DNA of 64,000 bases from Loktanella atrilutea (GCF_900128995.1 NZ_FQUE01000005.1:124001-188000), one strand, 5' to 3'. Positions 25,587 through 35,320 are shown, counted from the stretch's first letter. Notes: a model not told the origin generated them from the letters alone. Numbers and translations are program-made.

Positions 25587-25808
25587 ATGACCGAAGATCT
25601 GAGCCACCCCAAGACCGAAGCCCCCGGCAATGCGGAAAAGCCTGTCGATGACTGGGTGACCGGTGACGAGGCGATGACCGGCGCGCAGGCCAGCTACCTT
25701 CAGACCCTGTCCGAAGAGGCCGGCGAAACGTTCGATCCGAACCTGAGCAAGGCCGAGGCGTCCAAGCGGATCGACGCCCTGCAGGAAAAGACCGGCCGGG
25801 GCGCGTAA
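25587..25808 (+). CDS. DUF3072 domain protein (copy 3)
   Basis: 73-residue acidic protein with the full DUF3072 signature: VDDWVTGDEAMTGAQASYLQ, LSEEAGETFDP and LSKAEASKRIDALQ. It is the most typical of the three paralogues in this 1.6-kb stretch. SD GAAAGGA lies 6 bases before the ATG. A GC hairpin (25794-25815) overlaps the stop codon but has no U-tract. Function unknown; stress-induced expression is suggested by the near-consensus EcfG promoter. Confidence 0.85.
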   Translation: MTEDLSHPKTEAPGNAEKPVDDWVTGDEAMTGAQASYLQTLSEEAGETFDPNLSKAEASKRIDALQEKTGRGA

Positions 25809-25876
25809 CCCGGCCTAGGCGCAGCGGCCGGGATGGTTTAGGGGTGAACCAGTTTCACTGACAGGACCGCCCGGCC

Positions 25877-28171
25877 ATGACCCCTGCCGACAAAGACGAC
25901 ACGCCCTCTGAAAGCCTGCGCAAGGCCGCGCTGGACTATCACCAGTTTCCCAAGCCCGGCAAGCTGGAGATCCGCGCAACGAAGCCGCTGGCCAACGGTC
26001 GCGACCTGTCGCGCGCCTATTCCCCCGGCGTGGCCGAGGCCTGTCTGGAGATCAAGCGCGACCCGGACACCGCGCGCGACTTCACCACGCGCGGCAACCT
26101 CGTCGGCGTCGTGACGAATGGCACCGCCGTGCTGGGGCTGGGCAACATCGGCGCCCTCGCCTCCAAGCCGGTGATGGAGGGCAAGGCGGTCCTGTTCAAG
26201 AAGTTCGCCAACATCGACTGCTTCGACATCGAGCTGAACGAACCCGACCCGGTGAAACTGGCAGAGATCGTCTGCGCGCTGGAACCGACCTTCGGCGCCA
26301 TCAACCTCGAAGACATCAAGGCGCCCGACTGCTTTGTCGTGGAGCGGATCTGTCGCGAACGGATGAACATTCCGGTCTTTCACGACGACCAGCACGGGAC
26401 GGCGATCGTCGTGGGTGCCGGCATCACCAACGCCCTGCGCATCGCGGGCAAGGATTTCAAGGACGTCAAGGTTGTGTCCACCGGGGGGGGGGCTGCCGGC
26501 ATCGCCTGCCTGAACATGCTGCTGAAGCTCGGCGTGCAGCGGCGCAATGTCTATCTGTGCGACCTACAGGGCCTTGTCTACACCGGCCGCGAACTGGACA
26601 TGACAGACCAGAAGGCGGAATACGCGCAAGGCGACACGCCGCGCAGCCTGGATGACGTGATCGAAGGCGCCGATGTCTTCCTCGGCCTGTCAGGCCCCGG
26701 CGTGCTGACGCCCGAAATGGTCGGCAAGATGGCCGATGTGCCGATCATCTTCGCCCTTGCCAACCCGAACCCGGAGATCGATCCGGCGACCGCACGCGCG
26801 GTGAACCCGAAGGCTATCATCGCCACGGGGCGGTCGGACTTTCCCAATCAGGTCAACAACGTCCTGTGCTTTCCCTTCATCTTCCGCGGCGCGCTGGACG
26901 CGGGGGCGACCACGATCAACGACGAGATGAAGATCGCCTGCATCGAGGGGATCGCCGCGATGGCGCGTGCCACCACCAGCGCCGAGGCCGCGGCCGCCTA
27001 TCAGGGCGAGCAGCTGACCTTTGGACCCGACTACCTGATCCCGAAGCCCTTTGATCCGCGGCTGATGGGCGTCGTGGCGAGCGCCGTGGCGCAGGCCGCC
27101 TGCGACACCGGCGTCGCGTCCCGACCCATCCCCGACATGGCGGCCTACAAGCGGCAGCTGGACGCCAGCGTCTTCAAGTCCGCCTTCATCATGCGCCCGG
27201 TGTTCGAGGCCGCCCGGACCGCCACCCGGCGCATCGTCTTTGCCGAAGGCGAGGACGAACGCGTGCTGCGCGCGGCGCAGGCGGTGATGGAGGAGACGAC
27301 GGACCTGCCGATCCTGATCGGCCGGCCGGAGGTGATTGCCGCGCGCTGCGAACGCGCCGGGCTCGACATCCGGCCGGCCGTGGACTTCAAGATCGTGAAC
27401 CCGGAAAACGATCCCCGCTATCGCGACTACTGGGGCACCTACCACGACATCATGGCACGCCGGGGCGTGACGCCGGATCTGGCCCGTGCGATCATGCGGA
27501 CCAATACCACGGCGATCGGTGCCGTCATGGTCCACCGGGACGAGGCGGATTCACTGATCTGCGGCACCTTCGGCCAGTATTTGTGGCACCTGAACTACAT
27601 CCAGCAAATCCTTGGAAACGAACAGCTTCACCCGGTCGCGGCCCTGTCGCTGATGATCCTTGAAACCGATAGCCTGTTCATCGCCGATACGCAGGTCCAC
27701 GAAGAACCGACGCCGGAACAGATTGCCGAAACCGCGATCGGTGCCGCGCGCCACATCCGCCGTTTCGGGGTGGAGCCGAAGATCGCGCTTTGCTCTCACA
27801 GCCAGTTCGGCAACATGGACAGCTCTTCGGGCCGGCGGATGCGGGCGGCGATGGATATCCTGCACAGCGCACCGCGCGATTTCAGCTTCGAGGGCGAGAT
27901 GCACATCGACAGCGCGCTCGACGTGGATCTGCGCAACCGGATATTTCCGGGCGCGCACATGGACGGGGCCGCAAATTGCCTCGTCTTCGCCAATGCCGAC
28001 GCGGCGTCGGGCGTGCGCAACATCCTCAAGATCAAGGGCAACGCGCTGGAGGTCGGGCCGATCCTGATGGGCATGGGCAACCGCGCACATATCGTGACGC
28101 CGTCGATCACCACGCGCGGCCTGCTGAACATGTCGGCCATCGCGGGCACGCCCGTTGCGCACTACGGCTGA
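25877..28171 (+). CDS. maeB: NADP-dependent malic enzyme, MaeB type with phosphotransacetylase-like C-terminal domain
   Basis: Oxidatively decarboxylates malate to pyruvate, yielding NADPH. The 764 residues combine an N-terminal malic domain ([15 protein letters not shown], with substrate and metal residues in [15 protein letters not shown]), an NAD(P)-binding domain, and, from about residue 440, a PTA_PTB domain typical of MaeB. That domain is regulatory (acetyl-CoA-sensing) rather than catalytic in characterised homologues. The NAD(P) glycine motif [14 protein letters not shown] is encoded by a run of ten G (26483-26492), a frameshift-prone tract, but the frame is intact. It stands alone with its own leader. 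Confidence 0.95.
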   Translation: MTPADKDDTPSESLRKAALDYHQFPKPGKLEIRATKPLANGRDLSRAYSPGVAEACLEIKRDPDTARDFTTRGNLVGVVTNGTAVLGLGNIGALASKPVMEGKAVLFKKFANIDCFDIELNEPDPVKLAEIVCALEPTFGAINLEDIKAPDCFVVERICRERMNIPVFHDDQHGTAIVVGAGITNALRIAGKDFKDVKVVSTGGGAAGIACLNMLLKLGVQRRNVYLCDLQGLVYTGRELDMTDQKAEYAQGDTPRSLDDVIEGADVFLGLSGPGVLTPEMVGKMADVPIIFALANPNPEIDPATARAVNPKAIIATGRSDFPNQVNNVLCFPFIFRGALDAGATTINDEMKIACIEGIAAMARATTSAEAAAAYQGEQLTFGPDYLIPKPFDPRLMGVVASAVAQAACDTGVASRPIPDMAAYKRQLDASVFKSAFIMRPVFEAARTATRRIVFAEGEDERVLRAAQAVMEETTDLPILIGRPEVIAARCERAGLDIRPAVDFKIVNPENDPRYRDYWGTYHDIMARRGVTPDLARAIMRTNTTAIGAVMVHRDEADSLICGTFGQYLWHLNYIQQILGNEQLHPVAALSLMILETDSLFIADTQVHEEPTPEQIAETAIGAARHIRRFGVEPKIALCSHSQFGNMDSSSGRRMRAAMDILHSAPRDFSFEGEMHIDSALDVDLRNRIFPGAHMDGAANCLVFANADAASGVRNILKIKGNALEVGPILMGMGNRAHIVTPSITTRGLLNMSAIAGTPVAHYG

Positions 28172-28252
28172 CCGCCGCGCAGCGCCGCATCTTCCCGTGC
28201 GCGGACTGGGGGACCGGGATGGCCGGAGGGCCATCCCGATCGGTCGCGGGCG

Positions 28253-28411
28253 CTATTTCTTTGCTGTCTGGGGTTTCTGGTCGGGCTGCTTGGCCTTGGT
28301 GTCCGGCGTCGAGGCCGGCTTCGGGGCCTGTTTCGACTTCGAGGGGGTACCGTGCTTGTCCATGATCTTCTCCAGGTAAACGGAGGCGGCGGAAGTGTCG
28401 TCCCGTGCCAT
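28253..28411 (-). CDS. Small Lys/Pro-rich hypothetical protein
   Basis: 52 residues if read from the ATG at 28411: MARDDTSAASVYLEKIMDKH, then a low-complexity basic tail rich in Lys, Pro, Gln and Thr. A longer version starting at 28498 (81 residues) is open. It is convergent to maeB. No clear Shine-Dalgarno and no recognised family; composition alone recalls small stress-associated or nucleoid-binding proteins. I list it as possible only. Confidence 0.35.
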   Translation of the reverse strand: MARDDTSAASVYLEKIMDKHGTPSKSKQAPKPASTPDTKAKQPDQKPQTAKK

Positions 28412-28736
28412 GAGATCTAGGCGCCGTCCAACAGGCTCACAAGATGAACGCGAAAACAATGCTGCTTGGATCGGCCAATTTGCGCCTGATGATTTCAAGT
28501 ATCAGCCATTTTCCGCAATATCTGAAAATCACCGCGATGTGATGGACCCCGTCATCTGTCTTGTCCGCCTTATCCCCGGGGGTCGAGAAACAGCATTTCC
28601 GGGCCGCCTGCCGCAGCGGTCCGACCCGCCCATACTGTCAATATCTTGACGATTCCGCATGACCCGCGCGTGCCGCCCTTGCTGCGGCCGTCGCCCTTGC
28701 CTAACCATGACGGCGACCGTTTGGGAGGACGCGCGC
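28412..28736. other. Gene-free stretch upstream of prpE
   Basis: About 325 bases with lower GC around 28480-28560 and no credible coding region. It contains the inverted repeat GTCAA-TATC-TTGAC (28637-28650), a candidate operator for prpE. I see no RNA gene. Confidence 0.4.
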
Positions 28737-30629
28737 ATGGCCTACGCCAAGATCTACAAAAGCTGGCAGGACGATCCGGAGGCATTCTGGATGGCCGAGG
28801 CGAAGAAGATCGACTGGGTCAAGCCGCCGTCCTACGCGCTCGACATCAGCCGGGCCCCGCTTTACCGCTGGTTCGCCGATGCGCAGGTCAACACCTGCCA
28901 CAACGCCGTCGACCGCCATGTGAAAGCGGGCCGCGGCGATCAGGTGGCGATCATCCACGACAGCCCGATCACCGGCACCGTCAGCCGCATGACCTTTGCC
29001 GAACTGAAGGCCGCCACCGCCCGACTTGCGGGGGCCCTGCGCGACAAGGGCATCGCGAAGGGCGACCGGGTCATCATCTACATGCCGATGGTGCCCGAGG
29101 CGATCGTCGCCATGCTGGCCTGCGCCCGGATCGGGGCGGTCCATTCGGTCGTCTTCGGCGGCTTCGCCGCCCATGAACTCGCCGTGCGGATCGACGACGC
29201 GACGCCCAAGGCGATCATCGGCGCCTCTTGCGGGCTGGAGCCGGGGCGGACGATCGCCTACAAGCCGCTGATCGACGGCGCGGTGGAACAGGCGAAGCAC
29301 AAGGTCGATTTCACCATCATCCTGCAGCGCGACCAATTGCCCTGCGACCTGACGCCGGGGTTCGATCACGACTGGCACGCGGTGCAGGAGGGCGTGGCCC
29401 CCGCCGCCTGCGTGCCCGTCGCGGGCGACCATCCGGCCTATATCCTCTACACCTCCGGCACCACCGGGGCGCCGAAGGGCGTCGTGCGGCCCACCGCGGG
29501 GCATCTGGTGGCGCTGAACTGGACGATGAAGAACGTCTACAACGTCGATCCGGGCGACGTCTTCTGGGCGGCGTCGGACGTGGGCTGGGTCGTGGGCCAC
29601 AGCTATATCTGCTACGGTCCGCTGATCCACGGTAACACCACGGTGGTGTTCGAGGGCAAGCCGGTCGGAACGCCGGATGCCGGGACCTTCTGGCGGGTGA
29701 TCCAGGACCACAAGGTGAAGTCGTTCTTCACCGCCCCCACGGCGTTCCGCGCGATCAAGCGCGACGACCCGAAGGGAGAGCTGATCGGCGACTACGATAT
29801 CAGCAGCCTGCGCGCGCTCTACCTTGCCGGGGAACGGGCGGACCCGGACACGATCATCTGGGCGCAGAAGATCATGGGCGTGCCGGTCTACGACCACTGG
29901 TGGCAGACAGAGACGGGTGCCGTCATCGCCGGCAACCCCGCGGGGATCGAGGCGTTGCCCGTGAAGATCGGCAGCCCCACGGTGGCGATGCCCGGCTATG
30001 ACATCCACATCCTCGACGCCGCGGGGCAGGACATGCCGGTCGGCGAGCTGGGCGCCATCGCGATCAAGCTGCCCCTGCCGCCGGGCACCCTGCCGACCCT
30101 GTGGAATGCCGAGGATCGTTTCATCAAGTCCTACCTGACCACCTTCCCCGGCTACTACGAGACCGGCGACGCGGGGCGGCTGGACGAGGACGGCTACCTT
30201 TACGTCATGGCGCGCACCGACGACGTGATCAACGTGGCGGGTCACCGCCTGTCGACCGGCGCGATGGAGGAAATCCTGTCCAACCACCCGGACGTCGCCG
30301 AATGTGCCGTGATCGGCGTCAGCGACGCGCTGAAGGGGCAGTTGCCGATGGGGTTCGTCTGCACCAACAAGGGCACCACCCGCAGTGATGACGAGATCAT
30401 CGCCGACTGCATCCGCATGGTCCGCGACGAGATCGGCCCGGTCGCCGCCTTCAAGCTGATCGCCGTCGTCGACCGCCTGCCCAAGACCCGGTCCGGCAAG
30501 ATCCTGCGCCGCACCATGGTCGCGATCGCCGACAACGCAGATTTCAAGGTGCCGGCGACCATCGACGACCCGGCCGTTCTGGACGAGATCCGCGCAGCGG
30601 TGAAGCCATTGGGCTATGGCGGGACATGA
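28737..30629 (+). CDS. prpE: Propionate-CoA ligase
   Basis: AMP-forming synthetase making propionyl-CoA. The 630 residues match PrpE length. The N-terminus (DISRAPLYRWFADAQVNTCH, NAVDRHV) is the PrpE rather than Acs version. P-loop LYTSGTTGAPKGVVRP, the YDHWWQTETG block and the catalytic Lys in LPKTRSGKILRRTM are complete. The SD GGGAGGA at 28723-28729 fixes the start at 28737. In roseobacters PrpE also serves acrylate and propionate from DMSP breakdown; that use here is inference. Confidence 0.94.
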   Translation: MAYAKIYKSWQDDPEAFWMAEAKKIDWVKPPSYALDISRAPLYRWFADAQVNTCHNAVDRHVKAGRGDQVAIIHDSPITGTVSRMTFAELKAATARLAGALRDKGIAKGDRVIIYMPMVPEAIVAMLACARIGAVHSVVFGGFAAHELAVRIDDATPKAIIGASCGLEPGRTIAYKPLIDGAVEQAKHKVDFTIILQRDQLPCDLTPGFDHDWHAVQEGVAPAACVPVAGDHPAYILYTSGTTGAPKGVVRPTAGHLVALNWTMKNVYNVDPGDVFWAASDVGWVVGHSYICYGPLIHGNTTVVFEGKPVGTPDAGTFWRVIQDHKVKSFFTAPTAFRAIKRDDPKGELIGDYDISSLRALYLAGERADPDTIIWAQKIMGVPVYDHWWQTETGAVIAGNPAGIEALPVKIGSPTVAMPGYDIHILDAAGQDMPVGELGAIAIKLPLPPGTLPTLWNAEDRFIKSYLTTFPGYYETGDAGRLDEDGYLYVMARTDDVINVAGHRLSTGAMEEILSNHPDVAECAVIGVSDALKGQLPMGFVCTNKGTTRSDDEIIADCIRMVRDEIGPVAAFKLIAVVDRLPKTRSGKILRRTMVAIADNADFKVPATIDDPAVLDEIRAAVKPLGYGGT

Positions 30630-30673
30630 GCGGCGGCCGACGGTCGCCTTGGGTTGGATGATGTGACGACATG

Positions 30674-30704
30674 AAAAGGCCCCGCCTGCTGTACAGACGG
30701 GGCC
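30674..30704 (-). terminator. Intrinsic terminator of csbD
   Basis: Stem GGCCCCG/CGGGGCC (30678-30684 with 30698-30704), read on the minus strand and followed by TTTT (30674-30677). It lies 26 bases past the csbD stop. Confidence 0.8.
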
Positions 30705-30729
30705 CGGTCGTCTTGAGTAATCGTAGCGA

Positions 30730-30912
30730 TCAGATGTCGTCGCCCAGCGCACCCTTCACGGTGCCGGTGGCTTTCTGCACGTCGCCCTTGGCTTGCTGTG
30801 CCTTGCCTTCGGATTCCAGACGCTCGTTGTCGGTGGCCTTGCCGGTGACTTCCTTGGCGGCACCGGCGATCTTGTTGCCGGCGGCCTTTGCTTTGTCTGT
30901 CAGTTCACCCAT
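30730..30912 (-). CDS. CsbD family general stress protein
   Basis: 60-residue hydrophilic protein: MGELTDKAKAAGNKIAGAAK, then EVTGKATDNERLESEGKAQQ, AKGDVQKATGTVKGALGD. The repeated GK/AK helical units are the CsbD signature. The ATG at 30912 has GGAG upstream. The promoter in front matches the EcfG consensus and a terminator follows, so it is a single-gene stress transcript. The molecular function of CsbD proteins is not known; they accumulate in stationary phase and under osmotic stress. Confidence 0.9.
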   Translation of the reverse strand: MGELTDKAKAAGNKIAGAAKEVTGKATDNERLESEGKAQQAKGDVQKATGTVKGALGDDI

Positions 30913-30977
30913 GATAATTCTCCATTCCTTTACAGGCAGTTGGCTTCGGTTATCGTCGCCATCCCGTCTGCTGGTAA

Positions 30978-31002
30978 AACGCGGATCGCTCGGAAAGGTT
31001 CC
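30978..31002 (-). promoter_or_regulatory. EcfG-type general stress promoter of csbD
   Basis: On the minus strand GGAAC (30998-31002), 16 bases, CGTT (30978-30981). This is an exact match to the alphaproteobacterial general-stress consensus GGAAC-N16-CGTT. Confidence 0.75.
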
Positions 31003-31025
31003 CGCGGCGGGTCTCAATCGGGGCC

Positions 31026-31790
31026 CTAGGAAAACTGCTCCTGGAACAAACGCTCCTCCAGCCCGTGGCCGGGGTCGAAGAGGATGCGGTGGCGGATCCG
31101 CGGGTCGGAGCGGATTTCCACGCTGACCACGTCACGCACGGCCTTGCCGTCCGCATCGGCCATGACCGGGCGTTTGACGGGGTTCAGCACGTCGATCCGC
31201 ACGACCGAGGTCTTGGCCAGCAGCGCACCGCGCCAGCGGCGCGGGCGGAAGGCCGCCATCGCCGTCAGCGCCAGCACGTCAGACCCGATCGGCAGGATCG
31301 GCCCGTGGGCGCTGTAGTTGTAGGCGGTGGACCCCGCGGGGGTGCAGACCAGCGCCCCGTCGCAGACCAGTTCCTCCATCCGCAGCTTGCCGTCCACTGT
31401 GATGCGCAGCTTGGCCGCCTGCGGGCCCGCGCGCAGCAGCGACACCTCGTTGATCGCCAGTGCCGCGTGCATCGACCCGTCGGCGGATTCCGCGATCATG
31501 CTGAGGGGATTGACGATCTCCTCCTCGGCTTCCTGCAGGCGCCGGATCAGGTTGTCGCCGTCGTAGAGGTTCATCAGGAACCCGACGGTGCCCCTGTTCA
31601 TGCCATAGACCGGCGCGTCGAGGTCCTGCGTCGCATGCAGCGTCTGCAGCATGAAGCCGTCGCCGCCCAGCGCCACGATGTATTGCGCCTCGGCCAACGG
31701 GGCATTGCCGTGCCGGGCGGACAGGTCGGTCAGGGCTTCCTGCGCGATGGGGGCCTCGCTGGCCAGAAAGGCGATCCGCAGGCGGGGCAT
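31026..31790 (-). CDS. nadK: NAD kinase
   Basis: Phosphorylates NAD+ to NADP+. The 254 residues from MPRLRIAFLASEAP carry the GGDG motif (VALGGDGFMLQT, residues 39-50), NRGTVGFLMN, AINEVSLLR and CTPAGSTAYNYSAHGPILP (NAD site). Start 31790 is preferred because it gives the usual length and has GGAAAG 6 bases upstream; 31829 (13 residues longer) is the alternative. It is divergent from glyA. The intergenic region is GC-rich with no clear operator. Confidence 0.94.
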   Translation of the reverse strand: MPRLRIAFLASEAPIAQEALTDLSARHGNAPLAEAQYIVALGGDGFMLQTLHATQDLDAPVYGMNRGTVGFLMNLYDGDNLIRRLQEAEEEIVNPLSMIAESADGSMHAALAINEVSLLRAGPQAAKLRITVDGKLRMEELVCDGALVCTPAGSTAYNYSAHGPILPIGSDVLALTAMAAFRPRRWRGALLAKTSVVRIDVLNPVKRPVMADADGKAVRDVVSVEIRSDPRIRHRILFDPGHGLEERLFQEQFS

Positions 31791-31968
31791 GGGCAGGCTT
31801 TCCATCGGGTCCATCACGGTTTTGTCCATGGTTCGCACCTGAAACGCAAGTCGGCTGCGGACCGCCGGTGGCGGGGACGCACCCTGCCCCGTCGTTTTGT
31901 CGCTTTTGACCAGCCCTGCTTTGGCGTATGACGGCGCGGACACGCATCCCTGCCCGAAAGGACTCGCC

Positions 31969-33264
31969 ATGAACGCGACCACCCGCGACGACGGCTTTTT
32001 CACCGAAACCCTTGCCACGCGCGACCCCGAACTCGCCGCCGCGATGACCGCCGAACTGGGCCGTCAGCGCAAGGAGATCGAGCTGATCGCTTCGGAAAAC
32101 ATCGTCAGCGCGGCCGTGATGGAAGCGCAGGGCGGCGTGATGACCAACAAGTACGCCGAAGGTTATCCCGGGCGCCGCTACTACGGCGGCTGCCAGCACG
32201 TCGACGTGGCCGAGAATCTGGCCATCGACCGCGCGAAGCAGCTCTTTGGCTGCGAGTTCGCCAACGTCCAGCCCAACTCCGGCTCTCAGGCGAACCAGGG
32301 CGTGTTCCAGGCGCTGCTGAGCCCCGGCGACACCATCCTCGGGATGTCGCTTGATGCCGGTGGGCACCTGACCCACGGCGCGCGGCCCAACCAGTCGGGC
32401 AAGTGGTTCAACGCGATCCAGTACGGTGTGCGCGAACAGGATCTGGAACTGGACTACGATCAGGTCGCGGAACTCGCGGCAGAGCATCAGCCCAAGATGA
32501 TCATTGCCGGTGGATCGGCCATCCCGCGCATCATCGATTTCGCGCGGATGCGCCAGATCGCCGACAGCGTCGGCGCCTACCTGCTGGTGGACATGGCGCA
32601 TTTCGCGGGACTGGTGGCGGCGGGGCTCTATCCCTCGCCCTTCCCGCACGCGCATATCGCCACCACGACGACCCATAAGACCCTGCGCGGCCCGCGCGGC
32701 GGCATGATCCTGACCAATGACGAGGGAATCGCCAAGAAGGTGAACTCCGCGATCTTCCCGGGCATTCAGGGCGGTCCGCTGATGCATGTCATCGCCGGCA
32801 AGGCGGTCGCCTTCGGCGAGGCGTTGCGGCCGGAATTCAAGGCCTACCAGACGCAGGTCATCGCCAATGCGCAGGCGCTGGCGGACGAGCTGATGAAGGG
32901 CGGTCTGGACATCGTGACCGGCGGGACCGACACCCACCTGATGCTGGTCGACCTGCGCCCCAAGCACGTGAAGGGCAACGCGACAGAGGCCGCCCTTGGC
33001 CGCGCGCATATCACCTGCAACAAGAACGGCATCCCCTTCGATCCCGAAAAGCCGACGATCACCTCCGGCGTGCGTCTGGGCTCTCCCGCCGGGACGACGC
33101 GCGGCTTCACCGAGACGGAGTTCCGCCAGATCGGCCGCTGGATCACGCAGGTCGTCGACGGGCTGGCGGCGAACGGAGAGGACGGCAACGGCGAGGTGGA
33201 GGCACAGGTCCGTGCCGAGGTCGAGGCGCTCTGCGACGCCTTCCCGATCTACCCGAACCTTTAA
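31969..33264 (+). CDS. glyA: Serine hydroxymethyltransferase
   Basis: PLP enzyme that interconverts serine and glycine while charging tetrahydrofolate, the main one-carbon source. 431 residues with [20 protein letters not shown] near the start, GHLTHG, and the PLP lysine K237 in [24 protein letters not shown] precedes the ATG; an earlier in-frame ATG at 31897 is unlikely. A strong intrinsic terminator follows the stop. Confidence 0.97.
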   Translation: MNATTRDDGFFTETLATRDPELAAAMTAELGRQRKEIELIASENIVSAAVMEAQGGVMTNKYAEGYPGRRYYGGCQHVDVAENLAIDRAKQLFGCEFANVQPNSGSQANQGVFQALLSPGDTILGMSLDAGGHLTHGARPNQSGKWFNAIQYGVREQDLELDYDQVAELAAEHQPKMIIAGGSAIPRIIDFARMRQIADSVGAYLLVDMAHFAGLVAAGLYPSPFPHAHIATTTTHKTLRGPRGGMILTNDEGIAKKVNSAIFPGIQGGPLMHVIAGKAVAFGEALRPEFKAYQTQVIANAQALADELMKGGLDIVTGGTDTHLMLVDLRPKHVKGNATEAALGRAHITCNKNGIPFDPEKPTITSGVRLGSPAGTTRGFTETEFRQIGRWITQVVDGLAANGEDGNGEVEAQVRAEVEALCDAFPIYPNL

Positions 33265-33283
33265 GACCGGCCGATCGAACGGC

Positions 33284-33310
33284 AGGCCGCCGCGACAGCG
33301 GCGGCCTTTG
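33284..33310 (+). terminator. Intrinsic terminator after glyA
   Basis: Perfect stem AGGCCGCCGC-GACA-GCGGCGGCCT (33284-33307) followed by TTTG, 20 bases past the glyA stop. Confidence 0.85.
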
Positions 33311-33373
33311 CCGTTGCGCCCTCGCCTTTGCACCACCATCTGAGGTGCGGTTGCTTCAATCAAAGGCCCCGCC

Positions 33374-34027
33374 ATGACCGACACCCCCCTGCGCATCGAC
33401 ATCGTGTCCGACATCGTCTGCCCGTGGTGCATCGTGGGCTACCGCCAGCTGAAGCAGGCGCTGGTCGCGACCGGCACCGCCTACGATCTGCACTGGCACC
33501 CGTTCGAGCTGAACCCGTCGATGCCGGCGGAAGGGCAGAACATGACCGAGCACATCATGGAAAAATACGGCAGCAGCCGTGCCGACAGCCAGTCCAGCCG
33601 GGATCGCCTGACGGCCCTCGGCCGCGATCTGGATTTCACCTTCGCCTTCACCGACGACAGCCGGATGCACAATACCTTCAACGCGCACCAGTTGATCCAC
33701 TGGGCCGACACGTCGGGCCGCGGTCACGATCTGAAACAGGCGCTCTTCACCGCCCATTTCACCGACGGGCGCAACCTCTCCGATCCGGATGTGCTGGTCC
33801 GGATCGCCGCCGAGACCGGCCTCGATGCGGAAGAGGCGCGCGCCGTCCTGTCGGACCGGCGCTACGCCGATGCCGTGCGACAGGCAGAGCGGTTCTGGAC
33901 GCAGCAGGGCATCAGCGGCGTGCCGGCGATGATCTTCGACCGCCGGCACCTCGTCACCGGAGCACAGGGGGTCGAGACCTACACGAGCATCCTCGACCAG
34001 CTGACAGGCGCCGCCGCCGCGGGCTGA
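33374..34027 (+). CDS. DsbA family oxidoreductase (FrnE-like)
   Basis: 217-residue protein with thioredoxin fold interrupted by a helical insertion, the DsbA/FrnE class. The redox motif CPWC (C16, C19) lies in IDIVSDIVCPWCIVGYRQLK, and the cis-Pro is in QGISGVPAMIFDRRHLVTGA. No signal peptide is seen, so it acts in the cytoplasm, as FrnE-type proteins do. It is followed by dispersed repeat copy C and stands alone. Its role in disulfide handling during oxidative stress is inferred from family members. Confidence 0.88.
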   Translation: MTDTPLRIDIVSDIVCPWCIVGYRQLKQALVATGTAYDLHWHPFELNPSMPAEGQNMTEHIMEKYGSSRADSQSSRDRLTALGRDLDFTFAFTDDSRMHNTFNAHQLIHWADTSGRGHDLKQALFTAHFTDGRNLSDPDVLVRIAAETGLDAEEARAVLSDRRYADAVRQAERFWTQQGISGVPAMIFDRRHLVTGAQGVETYTSILDQLTGAAAAG

Positions 34028-34036
34028 GTCGTCGGT

Positions 34037-34113
34037 CCCCTTCTTCTCGTCGCAAATACCTCGGGGGGTCCGGGGGGCTGGCCCCCCGGCGGATCGGCTT
34101 GCCCCGCAAGCCG
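34037..34113. repeat. Dispersed hairpin repeat, copy C
   Basis: CCCCTTCTTCTCGTCGCAAA, then TACCTCGGGGGG, hairpin CCGGGGGGC-TGG-CCCCCCGG (34071-34089), then CGGCTTG-N5-CAAGCCG (34095-34113). It lies between convergent genes and may terminate both. Confidence 0.75.
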
Positions 34114-34119
34114 AAACCT

Positions 34120-34491
34120 TCAGATCCGGCCGTCCGACCAAAGCCGCCAGACGACCACCGCGAAGATGCAGATCGCGACGGCCGACACCGCCGCCAGCCA
34201 GCGCAGCAGCCGCGTGATGCGGTCCTGCACCGGATCGATACCGCGCAGATGCGTCTCCACCCGGTCGGCGGCCAGACCGACGGTCCTTGCGTCCACCATC
34301 CGCGCCAGCTTGGGATGGCCCTGCGCGACATCCGCCCGGACCACCGCGCGCAGGTCGCGCAACACGCCCCGCGGCAGGGCGCGGCCGACCTTGCCGGCCT
34401 GCTGTTCCAGCGTGGCGCCGCGCAGCTTCAACCGCTGCTCCAGCAGGCTGCGGATGCGCGCGGTCTTGCGGGTGAGTGTGTCAGCGGCCAT
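34120..34491 (-). CDS. Hypothetical protein with C-terminal membrane anchor
   Basis: 123 residues from the ATG at 34491: MAADTLTRKTARIRSLLEQR starts a long charged helical region (residues 1-90), probably coiled coil. A single membrane helix follows near residues 97-116 (LRWLAAVSAVAICIFAVVVW) with a short basic tail. The layout is a tail-anchored or single-pass inner-membrane protein with its helical domain in the cytoplasm. No family recognised. It is divergent from the hydrolase gene at 34565. Confidence 0.68.
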   Translation of the reverse strand: MAADTLTRKTARIRSLLEQRLKLRGATLEQQAGKVGRALPRGVLRDLRAVVRADVAQGHPKLARMVDARTVGLAADRVETHLRGIDPVQDRITRLLRWLAAVSAVAICIFAVVVWRLWSDGRI

Positions 34492-34564
34492 ACCGGGCCT
34501 CGTAACCCCGGACCGGTCCGTCCTCAAGCCCGATGACGCGGTCCCATGCACGGAAGGGCCGCCC

Positions 34565-35320
34565 ATGCTGCAGACCATCGTTCACGGCGATCCCACCGAC
34601 GCCCCGCCGCTTCTGATCGTGCACGGGCTGTTCGGCTCTGCCCGGAACTGGGGCGTGATCGCCAAGCGGCTGTCGGACACGCGGCAGGTCATCGCCGTCG
34701 ATCAGCGCAACCACGGCGCCAGCCCATGGCGGGACAGCCATACCTATCCCGACATGGCCGCCGATCTGGCCGCGCTGATCGCGGATCTGGGCGGACCCGT
34801 CGACCTCCTGGGTCATTCCATGGGGGGCAAGGCCGCGATGATGCTGGCGCTGACGGACCCGGCGCCGCTGCGGCGCCTGATCGTGGCCGACATCGCACCC
34901 CTGTCCTACGACCACACGCAGGACGGCCCGCTCGATGCGATGCGCGGTGTCGACCTGACGCAGGTCACCTCGCGCAAGGACGCGCAGGCGCAGATGGATG
35001 TGGACGCGGGCACTGCCGCCTTCCTGCTGCAAAGCCTCGACCTTGCACACAAGCGCTGGGTGCTGAACCTCGACGTCCTGTCGCGCGACATGGGGGCCAT
35101 CGTCGGATGGCCCGCACCCGAGGGCCGCTTCGACAAGCCCACCCTCTTTCTGCGGGGCGAAACGTCGCGCTATGTGCCGGACAGCGCCCTGCCCGCGATC
35201 CGCAGGCAGTTCCCCGCGATGCAGGTCGAGACGGTGGAGGGCGCCGGCCACTGGCTGCACGCGGACCAGCCGCGCGCGGTCGAGGCCGCGGTGCGCCGCT
35301 TTCTGGACGCCCCCGCGTGA
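34565..35320 (+). CDS. Alpha/beta hydrolase (YbfF-type esterase)
   Basis: 251-residue hydrolase with oxyanion strand LLIVHGLFGSARNW, DQRNHGASP, the nucleophile elbow DLLGHSMGGKAA (S85) and catalytic His in EGAGHWLHADQP. The pattern is closest to YbfF-like esterases active on short acyl esters or acyl-CoA. Its stop overlaps the next gene's GTG start (GTGA, 35317-35320), so the two are coupled. Upstream the gene is divergent from a membrane protein. Confidence 0.87.
   Translation: MLQTIVHGDPTDAPPLLIVHGLFGSARNWGVIAKRLSDTRQVIAVDQRNHGASPWRDSHTYPDMAADLAALIADLGGPVDLLGHSMGGKAAMMLALTDPAPLRRLIVADIAPLSYDHTQDGPLDAMRGVDLTQVTSRKDAQAQMDVDAGTAAFLLQSLDLAHKRWVLNLDVLSRDMGAIVGWPAPEGRFDKPTLFLRGETSRYVPDSALPAIRRQFPAMQVETVEGAGHWLHADQPRAVEAAVRRFLDAPA

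Noticed and set aside
31279-33432. 717-residue minus-strand ORF across glyA and nadK
   Set aside because: Shadow spanning two well-supported genes; its composition is typical of reverse-frame readings.
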